Positions 32,904-41,878 of a stretch of 64,000 nt of DNA are shown in pieces. Both the position numbers and the translations under genes were made by a program. Each line of letters opens with the position of its first letter. Position 1 is the stretch's first letter. The stretch spans positions 1 through 64,000 of the forward strand of contig DATLOQ010000119.1 of assembly GCA_035536235.1 (NCBI GenBank). Reading direction: 5' to 3'. Source of the DNA: DATLNF01 sp035536235. Its GTDB lineage: Bacteria; Actinomycetota; Actinomycetes; BP-191. Below the pieces are notes generated by a model. The model ran no database searches, was not told the origin of the DNA, and worked only from the letters and a program-made list of their open reading frames with translations.

Positions 32904-35632
32904 ACGTGCCGGGCTCGGCGGCGGAGCGCCGCCCCGGCCAGGACGACGAGGAGCCCGAGGTGCGGCGCGACCGCGCCAGTCGCCGGCATTGGCCGCGGCG
33001 TGCGCACCGGGGGCACGGGAGCCGCGCGGACCGGCGCGGCGAGCGCTATCACGTGCACCCAACCGCCTCGGTCCTCGTACGGCATCGTCAAGCACGGCCC
33101 GATGACGCCGTCGGTGAGCGAGCAGACCTCGGACCGGGGGTGAGGGCGCCGAGCGTCGGTGAGATCGGGCCCAGAAATCTCCCGCACTGATGCGATCGCC
33201 GAGCGCAGCGCCGCCGCCACCACGGCCTGCGGAGCCCGGCCGCCGGTGTAGTCCCGCGAGGGGACCAGGCCGGAGAAGCCCGGCCGGAGGATTCGCGTCG
33301 CGAGGTTGTCCAGCGGTGGCGCGTCATAGACGTGGCTGCCCACGCCGGTCTGCCGATCGAGGATGGCATCGGATCCGTCATCCGGCAGCAGACCGGCGAA
33401 GAGCTCCCGGCGTACCGCGAGGACGAAGGCGTCGTAGAGCGTTGGCGCCGGGCCGTCGGTGGCCGGCTCACCCATCGTGTCAGCACCGGGTCCGTAGTGG
33501 CTGCCGTCCCAGGCCAGGAGCAGGTCGATCGCGGTGCGCTCGTCGGACGTCAGGTCGTCGCGACGGGCGAGCTCGGCCAGCAGGGGTCGATAGAGCGTCA
33601 GCCTGACGTCACGGCTGCCCGCCAGTCGGTCCACGGCCATCAACGCCTTGAGGTCCAAGTCCTTGCGGCCGCGCAGCAGGTCGTGCAGGAGCGTCACTCT
33701 CTGGACGGGGCCGGCAGGGCGAGAGAACGGTGCTCGCCCTTCGCCGTCCAACCAGCCGCGCGCGGGCTTGTTGTTCCAGTTGACGAGATAGCCCTCGGGC
33801 GGGTCGACGGAGTGCGGCATCTCCTCGAAGGTCAGCAGCCCGTCCGGATCGTGCTCGCCAGTGCCAGGAGCGGGCAGCCGCATATCCACCGAGCGCTTGC
33901 GGCGCAGCTCCAGCCCCGGGTGCCAGTAGGCGATGCGCCCGTCTGCATCGGCATAGAGCACGTTCTCGTTCCAGGTGACCGCGCGGACACCGGCCTCGAA
34001 CTCGGCGAAGGTGTCGGCGCTGTTCCACGCCAACGTGCCCTTGATGGTCTCGAGCTCTCGTCCCCACATGGCGTACTGCACGGACCGGGACTTAGTGCCG
34101 TCCGCGGTTGTCGCGACGATCGGCCCATGGACGGTACGGCAGGCGCGGACGTCCTGGCTGAGCAGGGCAGGGCCGACCGGCACGCCCTCGGGCGCGGCGC
34201 GGTAGCGCACTGTCTCGGTCCGGCAGTCCGCGTCCTTCCACTTGCCGTCGTGCAGGTACTGCGGTGGATCGCCGGCGCTGGCACCCGGTCTGGTCGTCTC
34301 GATGTAGGAGTCGATGGACTTGCTATAGCCCGACGTCAGCGCCCACGCGACCCGCTTGCCGTACCCGATGCCGATCGTCGGCAGCCCTGGCACGGCCGCG
34401 CCGCGAGCGTCGTACCCGCCGCCGTGCACCTCGAGCTCCCAGAGCATGCTCGGGTAGCTGTAGCCGAGCTGCGGACCGCTGAGCAGCAGAGCCTTGCCGT
34501 CCCTAGTGTTCTTCGGCGCGACCGCTGCTGCGATGGACCCGCCGCGCAGGTTCGTCAGGTACTCGTGTACGGCGGTGACAGCGCGCGCCACGGCCGCCTG
34601 CGGGACGCCGAGCGGGTTGGCGGCCGGCGCGGCCACGGGGGCCCGTGGTGGCAGCGTCGGCTCCGGGCTGCCGCCAGTGCCGGGACCCGTGGCGAGCTCC
34701 AGCGGGATGGTTGCGGCGAAGTCCGCCATGGACGTGAAGGTGCGAGCGCGATCAGCTGCGCTGCCCGGGATGTTGCTGAAGGAGCGACCCTGCACGGTGG
34801 TCACCGCCTTGGGGTCCTCTTGCCAGACCAGGTCCTCGAAGACTCCGCGGCCGGCGGTCTTGCCGAGCTTCGACTCCAGGGTCCGCAGCGCCGCGACGTT
34901 CTCCATCTCGTTGCCGCCCTCGGCGGCGACGAAGCGGGTGATCAGCACGCCTGCGGCGAGGACATCCCGTCGCTCCCACCGCCTCGGCGTAGTCGTCAGA
35001 AGGACGTACTCCGCCGGCAGCAGTCGGGGATTCGCAGCCACCTCGTCGAGACGCGCGTTGACCCCGTCGACGTACCCGTCGACGGCGTCCTTGCCGGCCT
35101 GCGGCAGCGCGACGAAGAACTGCTCGTACTCCTCCGCGGAGTAGGTCAGGACGCGGGTCTTGATGTCGGCCGGGACGGACCCGCTGCCGGCCAGCTCGGC
35201 CAGCGTGCCGAGCCCCGTGCGCCGCAGGCCGTCCATGAAGAACAGCCGGTCCACCGCGGCAGAGTAGCCCGCCCCGAACCACACGTCTCGCCCGGTGTCG
35301 GCGTACACCGCAGGCACGCCGAAGCCATCACGGTAGATGCGCACTCCCGGCTTGGGCTCCACCGGTTCGCCTTGAGCGTGGAATTTGCCGGGCTTGTATC
35401 CGAAGCCCCAGTAGAGCTCGCGTTGGTCGTCGATGTGCTCGCCGAACTCCGACGGCTTCCCTGATGCTTCTCCACGCAGCTGGCCCTCGACGGAGAAGAA
35501 GCCGCTGTTGCCGGGCGGCAGCACTGTGAACGCGGTGAGCTCCTGCCTGGGTGGGCTCTCCTGCGCCAGGGCCGGCGCGACCGGGAGGAAGCCAAGCAGG
35601 GCAACGAGGAGCGCTGCGGGGGCGATGCGCAT
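32900..35632 (-). CDS. Secreted penicillin acylase-family Ntn hydrolase with PATG tail
   Basis: A 910-residue precursor. The signal peptide is MRIAPAALLVALLGFLPVA. The penicillin amidase fold follows with GFGVPAVYADTGRDVWFG and AVDRLFFMDGLRR. Autocatalytic cleavage should occur before the Ser of NLRGGSIAAAV, followed by KALLLSGPQLGYS. Most relatives have Ser-Asn at this junction and this one has Ser-Ile. The C-terminus has MPATG, a hydrophobic stretch and RRRARHV, a sorting-type anchor. Substrates could be N-acyl amino acids, acyl-homoserine lactones or beta-lactams. Start is 23 bp from the divergent crtI start. Confidence 0.88.
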   Translation of the reverse strand: MRIAPAALLVALLGFLPVAPALAQESPPRQELTAFTVLPPGNSGFFSVEGQLRGEASGKPSEFGEHIDDQRELYWGFGYKPGKFHAQGEPVEPKPGVRIYRDGFGVPAVYADTGRDVWFGAGYSAAVDRLFFMDGLRRTGLGTLAELAGSGSVPADIKTRVLTYSAEEYEQFFVALPQAGKDAVDGYVDGVNARLDEVAANPRLLPAEYVLLTTTPRRWERRDVLAAGVLITRFVAAEGGNEMENVAALRTLESKLGKTAGRGVFEDLVWQEDPKAVTTVQGRSFSNIPGSAADRARTFTSMADFAATIPLELATGPGTGGSPEPTLPPRAPVAAPAANPLGVPQAAVARAVTAVHEYLTNLRGGSIAAAVAPKNTRDGKALLLSGPQLGYSYPSMLWELEVHGGGYDARGAAVPGLPTIGIGYGKRVAWALTSGYSKSIDSYIETTRPGASAGDPPQYLHDGKWKDADCRTETVRYRAAPEGVPVGPALLSQDVRACRTVHGPIVATTADGTKSRSVQYAMWGRELETIKGTLAWNSADTFAEFEAGVRAVTWNENVLYADADGRIAYWHPGLELRRKRSVDMRLPAPGTGEHDPDGLLTFEEMPHSVDPPEGYLVNWNNKPARGWLDGEGRAPFSRPAGPVQRVTLLHDLLRGRKDLDLKALMAVDRLAGSRDVRLTLYRPLLAELARRDDLTSDERTAIDLLLAWDGSHYGPGADTMGEPATDGPAPTLYDAFVLAVRRELFAGLLPDDGSDAILDRQTGVGSHVYDAPPLDNLATRILRPGFSGLVPSRDYTGGRAPQAVVAAALRSAIASVREISGPDLTDARRPHPRSEVCSLTDGVIGPCLTMPYEDRGGWVHVIALAAPVRAAPVPPVRTPRPMPATGAVAPHLGLLVVLAGAALRRRARHV

Positions 35633-35655
35633 CCTCCGGTTATACCGTCCTGGAC

Positions 35656-37146
35656 ATGCGCACCGTCAGTGGTCCCAGCGATCGGGTCGTCATCGTCGGC
35701 GCCGGGCTGGCCGGGCTGTCCGCGGCGCTGCGCCTCGCCGGAGCTGGTCGCGAGGTCACTGTGCTGGAGCGCGAGTCCGTCCCCGGCGGTCGAGCAGGGC
35801 GACTCTCCGACAGCGGCTTCGAGTTCGACACCGGACCGACCGTGCTGACTATGCCGGACCTGATCCGCGACGCATTCGCGTGCGTCGGGGAGGAGATGGA
35901 CGACTGGCTGACCCTGCGGCCGCTGTCCCCGCTCTACCGCGCCTACTACCCGGACGGCTCCACCCTGGACGTGCACAGCGACACCGACGCGATGGCCGAG
36001 GAGGTCGCGCGCGTCTGTGGTCCCGCCGAGGCGGCGGGCTACCGGCGCTACGTCGACTTCGTGTCGGAGCTCTACCGGCTGGAGATGGCCGACTTCATCG
36101 ACCGCAACATCGACTCGCCCTTCTCGCTGCTGCGGCCGTCGCTGGCCCGGCTGGCGGCGATCGGCGGCTTCCGGCGGCTGGCACCCAAGGTGGGTGAGTA
36201 CCTCAAGGACCCGCGGACGCAGCGGGTGCTCTCCTTCCAGTCGATGTACGCCGGGCTGTCGCCGTACGACGCGCTCGCGATCTACGCGGTCATCGCCTAC
36301 ATGGACTCCGTCGCCGGCGTCTACTTCCCCGAGGGCGGCATGCACGCGGTGCCGGTCGCGCTCGCCGGCGCGGCGGTCAAGCACGGCGTCGACATCCGCT
36401 ACTCCACGACGGTGACGCAGGTCGAGGTCGTCAACGGTCGGGCCGTCGGCGTGCTCACGGCTGCCGGCGAGCGAATCCCGGCCGATGTGGTGGTGCTCAA
36501 CCCGGACCTCCCGGTGGCCTATCGCGAGCTGCTGCCGCCGACCGCGGTGCCGGCGCGGGTGAAGTCGCTCACCTACTCGCCGTCGTGCTTCCTGCTGCTG
36601 GCCGGGTCGACGGCGTCGTACTCCCAGATCGCGCACCACAACATCCACTTCGGCAAGTCGTGGCGCGGCGTCTTCGACGAGCTCATCGACCAGCAGTCGC
36701 TGATGAGCGACCCCTCGGTGCTGGTGACCGCGCCCACGCACACCGACCCGTCGCTGGCACCGGAGGGCCGTCACATCTACTACGTGCTCTTTCCGACGCC
36801 CAACCTCGACGCTGCTCTCGACTGGTCGGTCATCGGCCCGCGCTACCGCAATGAAGTCATCGGGCACCTGGAGCGCCTCGGCTACGTCGGATTCGGCGAC
36901 GCGATCGAGGTCGAGCACGTGACGACGCCGGCCGACTGGAGGGCCCGCGGGATGGAGCGAGGCGCGCCGTTCGCGGCGGCGCACACCTTCTTCCAGACGG
37001 GTCCGTTTCGGCCCGCCAACCTCGCGCCCAAGGTGGACGGCGTGGTCTTCTGCGGCTCGGGCACCCAGCCGGGCGTCGGCGTACCGATGGTGCTCATCAG
37101 CGGCCGCCTCGCCGCTGAGCGCATCCTCGGCCCCAGCACGTCCTAA
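35656..37146 (+). CDS. crtI: Phytoene desaturase CrtI
   Basis: A 496-residue FAD enzyme that introduces the four double bonds turning phytoene into lycopene. The N-terminal motif is VIVGAGLAGLSAALRLAGAG with VPGGRAGRL, then DTGPTVLTMP. The C-terminus has FCGSGTQPGVGVPMVLISG. MYAGLSPYDALAIYAVIAYMD in the middle is the CrtI membrane/substrate region. ATG 35656 fits the first strand; the upstream frame is antisense to the acylase. TATACC at 35641-35646 may be part of the promoter. It is separate from crtE and crtB, so the crt genes are not one operon. Confidence 0.9.
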   Translation: MRTVSGPSDRVVIVGAGLAGLSAALRLAGAGREVTVLERESVPGGRAGRLSDSGFEFDTGPTVLTMPDLIRDAFACVGEEMDDWLTLRPLSPLYRAYYPDGSTLDVHSDTDAMAEEVARVCGPAEAAGYRRYVDFVSELYRLEMADFIDRNIDSPFSLLRPSLARLAAIGGFRRLAPKVGEYLKDPRTQRVLSFQSMYAGLSPYDALAIYAVIAYMDSVAGVYFPEGGMHAVPVALAGAAVKHGVDIRYSTTVTQVEVVNGRAVGVLTAAGERIPADVVVLNPDLPVAYRELLPPTAVPARVKSLTYSPSCFLLLAGSTASYSQIAHHNIHFGKSWRGVFDELIDQQSLMSDPSVLVTAPTHTDPSLAPEGRHIYYVLFPTPNLDAALDWSVIGPRYRNEVIGHLERLGYVGFGDAIEVEHVTTPADWRARGMERGAPFAAAHTFFQTGPFRPANLAPKVDGVVFCGSGTQPGVGVPMVLISGRLAAERILGPSTS

Positions 37147-37201
37147 ACCCTCCTCGCCTCCCGGTCCAGGCGCCGTGGCCCGCGACCGAATTCCCCATCT
37201 C

Positions 37202-37283
37202 CGCACACAAAGTGATCGCCATGCCGCCGGACTGAGCACGAGTCTGCAGCGAGCCGTGTGGATAGAGGACCACTTTGTGTGCG
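37202..37283 (+). repeat. About 82-bp hairpin element, left copy flanking DUF559 gene
   Basis: Inverted termini CGCACACAAAG (37202-37212) and CTTTGTGTGCG (37273-37283) enclose about 60 bp. Aligned to the reverse complement of 38277-38357, the ends are identical and the inside shares GATCGC, GAGCACG and TGTGGA in the same order with nearly equal spacing. The element ends 5 bp from the DUF559 stop and could act as its terminator; the matched partner on the other side argues for a repeat unit. Confidence 0.75.
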
Positions 37284-37288
37284 GTCAG

Positions 37289-38191
37289 TCAGGGCCGGAG
37301 CATCTCCGCCAGGGTCGCAAGCACGTAGTCGGGCTCGTGGACGACGTGCTGCCAGCAGAAGCGGAGCAGCTGCAGCCCGAGGATCTCGAGCTCGTTGGCG
37401 CGCCACTCGTCAACTGCAAGCCGCTCCAGGCCGTGGAACAGGTCACCCTCGGTCTCCACAACGAGCCGGGGTGGGTACCAGAAGTCGACCCGACCGAGGC
37501 GGCGTCCGTTGGCGCGCCGAAGGAGTCGCTGAGTCTGGCCCGGCGGCATACCGGCCAAGACGACCAGGACGCGGAAGAGCGACTCCAACACCGATCCAGC
37601 CCGGGGGTTGACGAGTCCCAGCACGGTCGATACCCGCGACGCATCTCGTCCCCACAGCGCACGGCGCTCACCGATGACCGCCAGCATCCGCAACAGCCCC
37701 AATCGCATGAGCGAGTCGATGGCCGCGACCGCGGTGCTCTGCGGCTCGGCACGAGCGAGGTCGACAGCCAGCCGGGCAGGTGCGGTCACTTTGAGCACGA
37801 TCACGTCGTCGCCAACCCGCAGGCGCAGCGGTCCGACGTCCGCCGGGCCGAGATCGGATCGATGCACCTCGTACGGCGAGCTCACTCGCGACCGGTTGCG
37901 CTCTACAGTGAGGTGAGTAGCGCCGTCCCAGCCGAGTATTGGCACGCCTTGCAGCACGGCCGCGGCGGCATGGCTGACCGCAGCGCGCCGCCCAGCCGCC
38001 TCCTCGGCCACCTCGTGCACCCAGTCCGGGGAGGAGGGGATGAGCCAGGTCTTCGCGCGTACTAGCAGTACGTCGCCCCTACGCCGACGCTGGGCCAATT
38101 CGGCCGCCTCGACCCCGTGCCCGCGGGCGAACGGCGTGGAGACCAGCCGACCCGTCGCACCAGCGGCTGCCGCCAGGCTCTCGAATGACAT
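37289..38191 (-). CDS. DUF559 (Vsr-like) nuclease-domain protein with AbiEi-like N-terminus
   Basis: A 300-residue protein. The N-terminal 80 residues look like a winged-helix of the AbiEi antitoxin type (FARGHGVEAAELAQRR), and residues 205-300 form the DUF559 domain of the PD-(D/E)XK nuclease superfamily: Glu in VLESLFRVLVVLA, Asp in RVDFWYPPRLVVETEGD, and FHGLERLAVDEWRANEL. The longer frame would start in the flanking repeat, so ATG 38191 is used. Such orphan genes are common in some actinobacteria but their role is unknown; DNA repair, restriction or toxin-antitoxin roles are possible. Flanked by inverted copies of one repeat. Confidence 0.8.
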   Translation of the reverse strand: MSFESLAAAAGATGRLVSTPFARGHGVEAAELAQRRRRGDVLLVRAKTWLIPSSPDWVHEVAEEAAGRRAAVSHAAAAVLQGVPILGWDGATHLTVERNRSRVSSPYEVHRSDLGPADVGPLRLRVGDDVIVLKVTAPARLAVDLARAEPQSTAVAAIDSLMRLGLLRMLAVIGERRALWGRDASRVSTVLGLVNPRAGSVLESLFRVLVVLAGMPPGQTQRLLRRANGRRLGRVDFWYPPRLVVETEGDLFHGLERLAVDEWRANELEILGLQLLRFCWQHVVHEPDYVLATLAEMLRP

Positions 38192-38276
38192 CCACCCAGC
38201 GTGCGCACTCGCACCGTCGTACCGGGGTCGTGACGTGAATCTGTGAATAAGCCGGATCGGCGGCCGCACCCGATCC

Positions 38277-38357
38277 CGCACACAAAGGGGGCCGTCGTCC
38301 ACAGGCCGAGCGGCGTCGCGTGCTCGCGGCGACGAGGGCGCGATCGCTTTGTGTGCG
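38277..38357 (-). repeat. About 81-bp hairpin element, right copy flanking DUF559 gene
   Basis: Termini CGCACACAAAG (38277-38287) and CTTTGTGTGCG (38347-38357). It is the inverted counterpart of 37202-37283, located 85 bp upstream of the DUF559 start and about 50 bp upstream of crtB. The interior is more GC-rich than the left copy. No clear target-site duplication was seen outside the termini of either copy. Confidence 0.75.
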
Positions 38358-38407
38358 AGCAGCTCTGATCTGGGGCCTCGCGAACCAACAGTGGGAGACT
38401 CAGGCGC

Positions 38408-39346
38408 ATGGGGTTGGTGCAGGAAGCGCTGTCACGGGGTGAGCTGCGCCGGGTCGCCGACCCGACCCTGCGGGCGTCGTACCTCGCCTGCAAGGACCTC
38501 AACGCTCGCCATGGCCGCACCTACTTCCTCGCGACGCTGCTGCTGCCGGCGTGGAAGCGCCCGTACGTGCACGCCCTCTACGGCTTTGCGCGGTACGCCG
38601 ACGAGATCGTCGACGACCTCGGCTCGACCGCCAGCGACGCCGAGAAGGCGGCCCACCTCACCACCTGGGGCGAGCAGTTCCTCGCCGACGTACGCCGGGG
38701 CGAGAGCACGGACCCGGTCTGCCGCGCGGTCGTCGACACCGTGCGCCGGTGGGACATCCCCATCGCGCACTTCGAGGCGTTCCTGCAGTCGATGCAGATG
38801 GACCTGACCGTCACCGACTACAAGACCTACGAAGACCTGATGGTCTACGTCTACGGGTCCGCCGCAGTGATCGGGCTGCAGATGGTGCCGATCCTCGAGC
38901 CGCTGGACGACTCGGCGTCTGCCTACGCGGCGGACCTCGGCATCGCCTTCCAGCTGGCCAACTTCATCCGCGACGTCGGCGAGGACCTGCAGCGCGGCCG
39001 CATCTACCTCCCGTTGGAGGACCTGCAAGCGTTCGGCGTCGACCGCGAGCACCTCGCGCGCGGTGTCGTAGACGGCCCGATACGACGGCTGCTGGCCTTC
39101 GAGATATCCCGCACCCGCGAGATCTTCCGGGCCGCCCGCCCCGGCGTCCGCCTGCTGCACTCGACCAGCCGCGACTGCATCGAGACGGCGCTCACCCTCT
39201 ACGGCGGCATCCTGGACGAGGTGGAGGCCGCCGACTACCAGGTGCTCGACCGGCGGGTCTCCGTCGGCCTGCCCCGGCGGGCGGCCGTCGCCGGCCGGGG
39301 AATCGTCCGGGCCCGGCGGGCGCGCCGCCGTGGCCCCTGGGCGTAG
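38408..39346 (+). CDS. crtB: Phytoene synthase CrtB
   Basis: A 312-residue squalene/phytoene synthase that joins two GGPP into phytoene. The first Asp-rich motif is in GFARYADEIVDDLG and the second in AFQLANFIRDVGEDLQRGR. ARHGRTYFLATLLLP opens the fold. A basic tail (RARRARRRG) may aid membrane contact. Upstream lies only the repeat and about 50 bp of promoter space. The start at ATG 38408 is the first Met of the family alignment. Confidence 0.92.
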   Translation: MGLVQEALSRGELRRVADPTLRASYLACKDLNARHGRTYFLATLLLPAWKRPYVHALYGFARYADEIVDDLGSTASDAEKAAHLTTWGEQFLADVRRGESTDPVCRAVVDTVRRWDIPIAHFEAFLQSMQMDLTVTDYKTYEDLMVYVYGSAAVIGLQMVPILEPLDDSASAYAADLGIAFQLANFIRDVGEDLQRGRIYLPLEDLQAFGVDREHLARGVVDGPIRRLLAFEISRTREIFRAARPGVRLLHSTSRDCIETALTLYGGILDEVEAADYQVLDRRVSVGLPRRAAVAGRGIVRARRARRRGPWA

Positions 39347-39424
39347 CCTCTCAGGAGGCAGGCCTCGGCCGCCGTACGGCGAAGTTCAGCGAAGCTGCAC
39401 TACTTCCGGCCCTCAGGAGCTCCC

Positions 39425-41056
39425 ATGCGCACGCGCCCCAGTCGGCTCTCTCGGACCCTGGCGCTCGGCGGCCTTGCGGCGGTCGCGATCGGCGGGGCGA
39501 CCCTGTCCTCGCCCGCCACGGCCGCCACCCCCTGCACGCCTCCGCCGCGAGCGATGACCTTCGACGAGCCGGGCTATGTCGACACGACTCGAGCCGGCGG
39601 TGAGCCCATCATCTTCACCCACCCCGACGGCACGCTGCTCTACGGCTCGCACGCCGGCACGACGCACTTCTTCGCCCCCGAATCCGCGGACGAGCAGATC
39701 GCCGCTTTCGCCGGCAACTACCGCGGCCAGACCTACTACTACCACTCCAAGGACAACGGGAAGAGCTGGACCTACGTCGACCGCACCTTCCCACCCGACT
39801 CGACGCTGGCCTCCGGCTTCTCCGACCCGGAGTTCGCCTACGACAAGGCGGGCAACGTCTACGTCTCGGAGATCAACCTGGCCAACATCTCGATGTCGAA
39901 GTCGACCGACTCGGGCCAGTCCTACAAGGAGCAGAACTTCTTCGCCCAGACGGTCACCGACCGGCAGTGGACCGAGGGGGACGAAGAGGACGTCGTCTAC
40001 ATCATCGCCAACTCCTTCGGCGGCGGTACCTTCCCCAGCCGACCCGTCGGCAACAGCGGGCACTACCTCTACAAGAGCGTCGACGGCGGCAAGACCTTCA
40101 CGCCAGGCATCCCCGACGATGCCGGCCTCGGCGACATCCGGGTGGACAAGAGTGACGGCACGCTCTACGAGGCGCAGTACGCCGGCGCTGGTGGCGATCT
40201 GATCATGCGAGCCTTCCGCGGTGCGCGCGCGGACGACATGACCCCCGAGGACAACGTCGTCGCCGAGGGTGTCAGCATGCTGGCGCACTGGCCGACCTTC
40301 GACCTCGACCCCGCTGGCAACCTCTACATCACCTGGGACGAGTCTGGCCAGGGCGATCGCCCGGCCGGCATCTACTACGCCTACTCCACCGACCGCGGCA
40401 AGAAGTGGTCCGCGCCGGTCCGCCTCGACAAGGACGAGAAGACTGACATCTGGCCCTGGCTCGCCGTCGGTGACGAGGGCCGGGTCGGAGTCGCCTGGTT
40501 CCAGGCCGACGTGCAGCTGCCGGAGGAGGACGCCCAGACTCCCGGTGACCATGGCTGGACGGTGCAGGCCGCGCAGAGCCTCAACGGGCTCGGCTGCCTC
40601 TCCTCCCCGGTCCCCGCCTTCCGCAACGCCACGGCCGTCGCCGACCCCGTCCACGCCGGGACGATCTGCCAGGGCGGCACCGTGTGCCAGGCGCAGGCCA
40701 TCGACCGCCGTCTCGGCGACTACTTCAGCGTCGAGATCGCCGGGGACGGTAAGTTCGTGCTCGCGTACTCCGACACTCGGATGGGCGGCCCGGTGGCGCT
40801 GCCCGGCTTCACCCGGCAGACCGACGGGCCGTCGTTCTTCGGCAAGCCGGAGCCGCGGTTCGGCAGCAAGGGTGCGGTCCGGCCGGCACCCGCGCGACCG
40901 CAGCCACAGCCCCAGCCGGCGCCCCGACCCGCTCCCAAGCCGGCGCCGCTGCCGGCCACCGGTGGGTCGCTGGCCGGCATAGGTCTGGCGCTGCTCGCCG
41001 GCGCGGCCGGTGTCGCCGCCGTACGCCGGCACCGGCAGCGTGCTGTCACCGGGTGA
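39425..41056 (+). CDS. Secreted BNR-repeat (sialidase-like) protein with LPATG sorting tail
   Basis: A 543-residue exported protein. The signal peptide is MRTRPSRLSRTLALGGLAAV with cleavage after ATAA. At least four Asp-box (BNR) repeats are present: SKDNGKSWTY, STDSGQSYKE, SVDGGKTFTP and STDRGKKWSA, the six-bladed propeller signature of sialidases and exo-glycosidases. The catalytic Arg triad of true sialidases is not confirmed. A Pro/Gln/Ala linker leads to LPATG and a C-terminal membrane span (GIGLALLAGAAGVAAV). It starts 79 bp after crtB. Confidence 0.8.
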   Translation: MRTRPSRLSRTLALGGLAAVAIGGATLSSPATAATPCTPPPRAMTFDEPGYVDTTRAGGEPIIFTHPDGTLLYGSHAGTTHFFAPESADEQIAAFAGNYRGQTYYYHSKDNGKSWTYVDRTFPPDSTLASGFSDPEFAYDKAGNVYVSEINLANISMSKSTDSGQSYKEQNFFAQTVTDRQWTEGDEEDVVYIIANSFGGGTFPSRPVGNSGHYLYKSVDGGKTFTPGIPDDAGLGDIRVDKSDGTLYEAQYAGAGGDLIMRAFRGARADDMTPEDNVVAEGVSMLAHWPTFDLDPAGNLYITWDESGQGDRPAGIYYAYSTDRGKKWSAPVRLDKDEKTDIWPWLAVGDEGRVGVAWFQADVQLPEEDAQTPGDHGWTVQAAQSLNGLGCLSSPVPAFRNATAVADPVHAGTICQGGTVCQAQAIDRRLGDYFSVEIAGDGKFVLAYSDTRMGGPVALPGFTRQTDGPSFFGKPEPRFGSKGAVRPAPARPQPQPQPAPRPAPKPAPLPATGGSLAGIGLALLAGAAGVAAVRRHRQRAVTG

Positions 41057-41068
41057 CCTCCAGCACCG

Positions 41069-41878
41069 GTGCCACGCAGCGCTAGCACCTGGGTCCGTCG
41101 TGCGCTCGGCGTCCTGGTCACGGTCTCCCTCGGCCTGGGCACGTTCGTCCTCTACGGCGCTCGAGTGGCCCACCCGGTCAGCGCCGCGGAGGCGCTCCGC
41201 GGCTTCACCGAGCGGCCGTCGTACGCCGGACGTCCCGGTCTCGACGCGGCCTTAGACGGAGTCCGACCGGCGGCCGGCGTCTACCGGTACGCGACCACCG
41301 GGTCGGCGCGGGTGGACCTGCTGGGCATCGAGCGGCACTACCCCTCGACAACGGCACGGGTGGTCCGGCTCGGTCCCGGCTGCCAGTGGGAGGAACAGGT
41401 GCCGCTCTTCGACGAGCATGTCGAGACCTACTCCGCCTGTGCGGCAGCTGGCGACCAGATCGAGACCGGCTACGCCACCCGGCTGACTTACTTCTTCGTG
41501 CCCGATATCAGTGACGCGGGATGCGCCCCGGGCGGGAGCCGGACAGGACACCGCCTGGCGCCAGGCAGCACGCAGAGGTTTCGCTGCCTCGACCGAGCCC
41601 GTCAGGTCCGCACGGACGGCAGCATCACGTTCCTTGGCGCGTCGACCGTCCACGTGGACGGGCGGGAGCAGCCATGTCGGCAGGTGCGGATGCTCACGGT
41701 GCTCCGTGGTCGCACCAGCGGCGCCGCGCTGCGCGAGCTGTGCACCGAGGCGAGCACGGGCCTGGTGCTGCGGGAGACCCGCACCGTCGGGCTCACCGTG
41801 GAGAGCGCGTTCGTCGGAGTCGTCCGCTACGTCGAGTCCGCCGAGTTCACGCTGAAGTCGATGACGCCACGGCGCTAG
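41069..41878 (+). CDS. Membrane-anchored or secreted protein of unknown function
   Basis: A 269-residue protein that no family call can be made for. An N-terminal hydrophobic segment (RALGVLVTVSLGLGTFVLYG) is followed by an extracytoplasmic domain with about six Cys, e.g. in LGPGCQWEEQV and QPCRQVRML. The GTG start lies 13 bp after the BNR-protein gene, so the two are probably co-transcribed. Its stop TAG shares a CTAG palindrome with the stop of the convergent glycosyltransferase gene, 41875-41878. Confidence 0.7.
   Translation: MPRSASTWVRRALGVLVTVSLGLGTFVLYGARVAHPVSAAEALRGFTERPSYAGRPGLDAALDGVRPAAGVYRYATTGSARVDLLGIERHYPSTTARVVRLGPGCQWEEQVPLFDEHVETYSACAAAGDQIETGYATRLTYFFVPDISDAGCAPGGSRTGHRLAPGSTQRFRCLDRARQVRTDGSITFLGASTVHVDGREQPCRQVRMLTVLRGRTSGAALRELCTEASTGLVLRETRTVGLTVESAFVGVVRYVESAEFTLKSMTPRR

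Noticed and set aside
33332..35464. 710-codon plus-strand open frame
   Set aside because: Antisense to the penicillin acylase gene, which has a signal peptide and Ntn motifs.
35146..37239. 697-codon minus-strand open frame
   Set aside because: Antisense to crtI, whose FAD motifs are intact; the product is Arg/His-rich without domain features.
37202..38357. Insertion sequence with terminal inverted repeats
   Set aside because: The inverted ends suggest one, but there is no transposase domain and no target duplication; kept as a repeat plus DUF559 gene.
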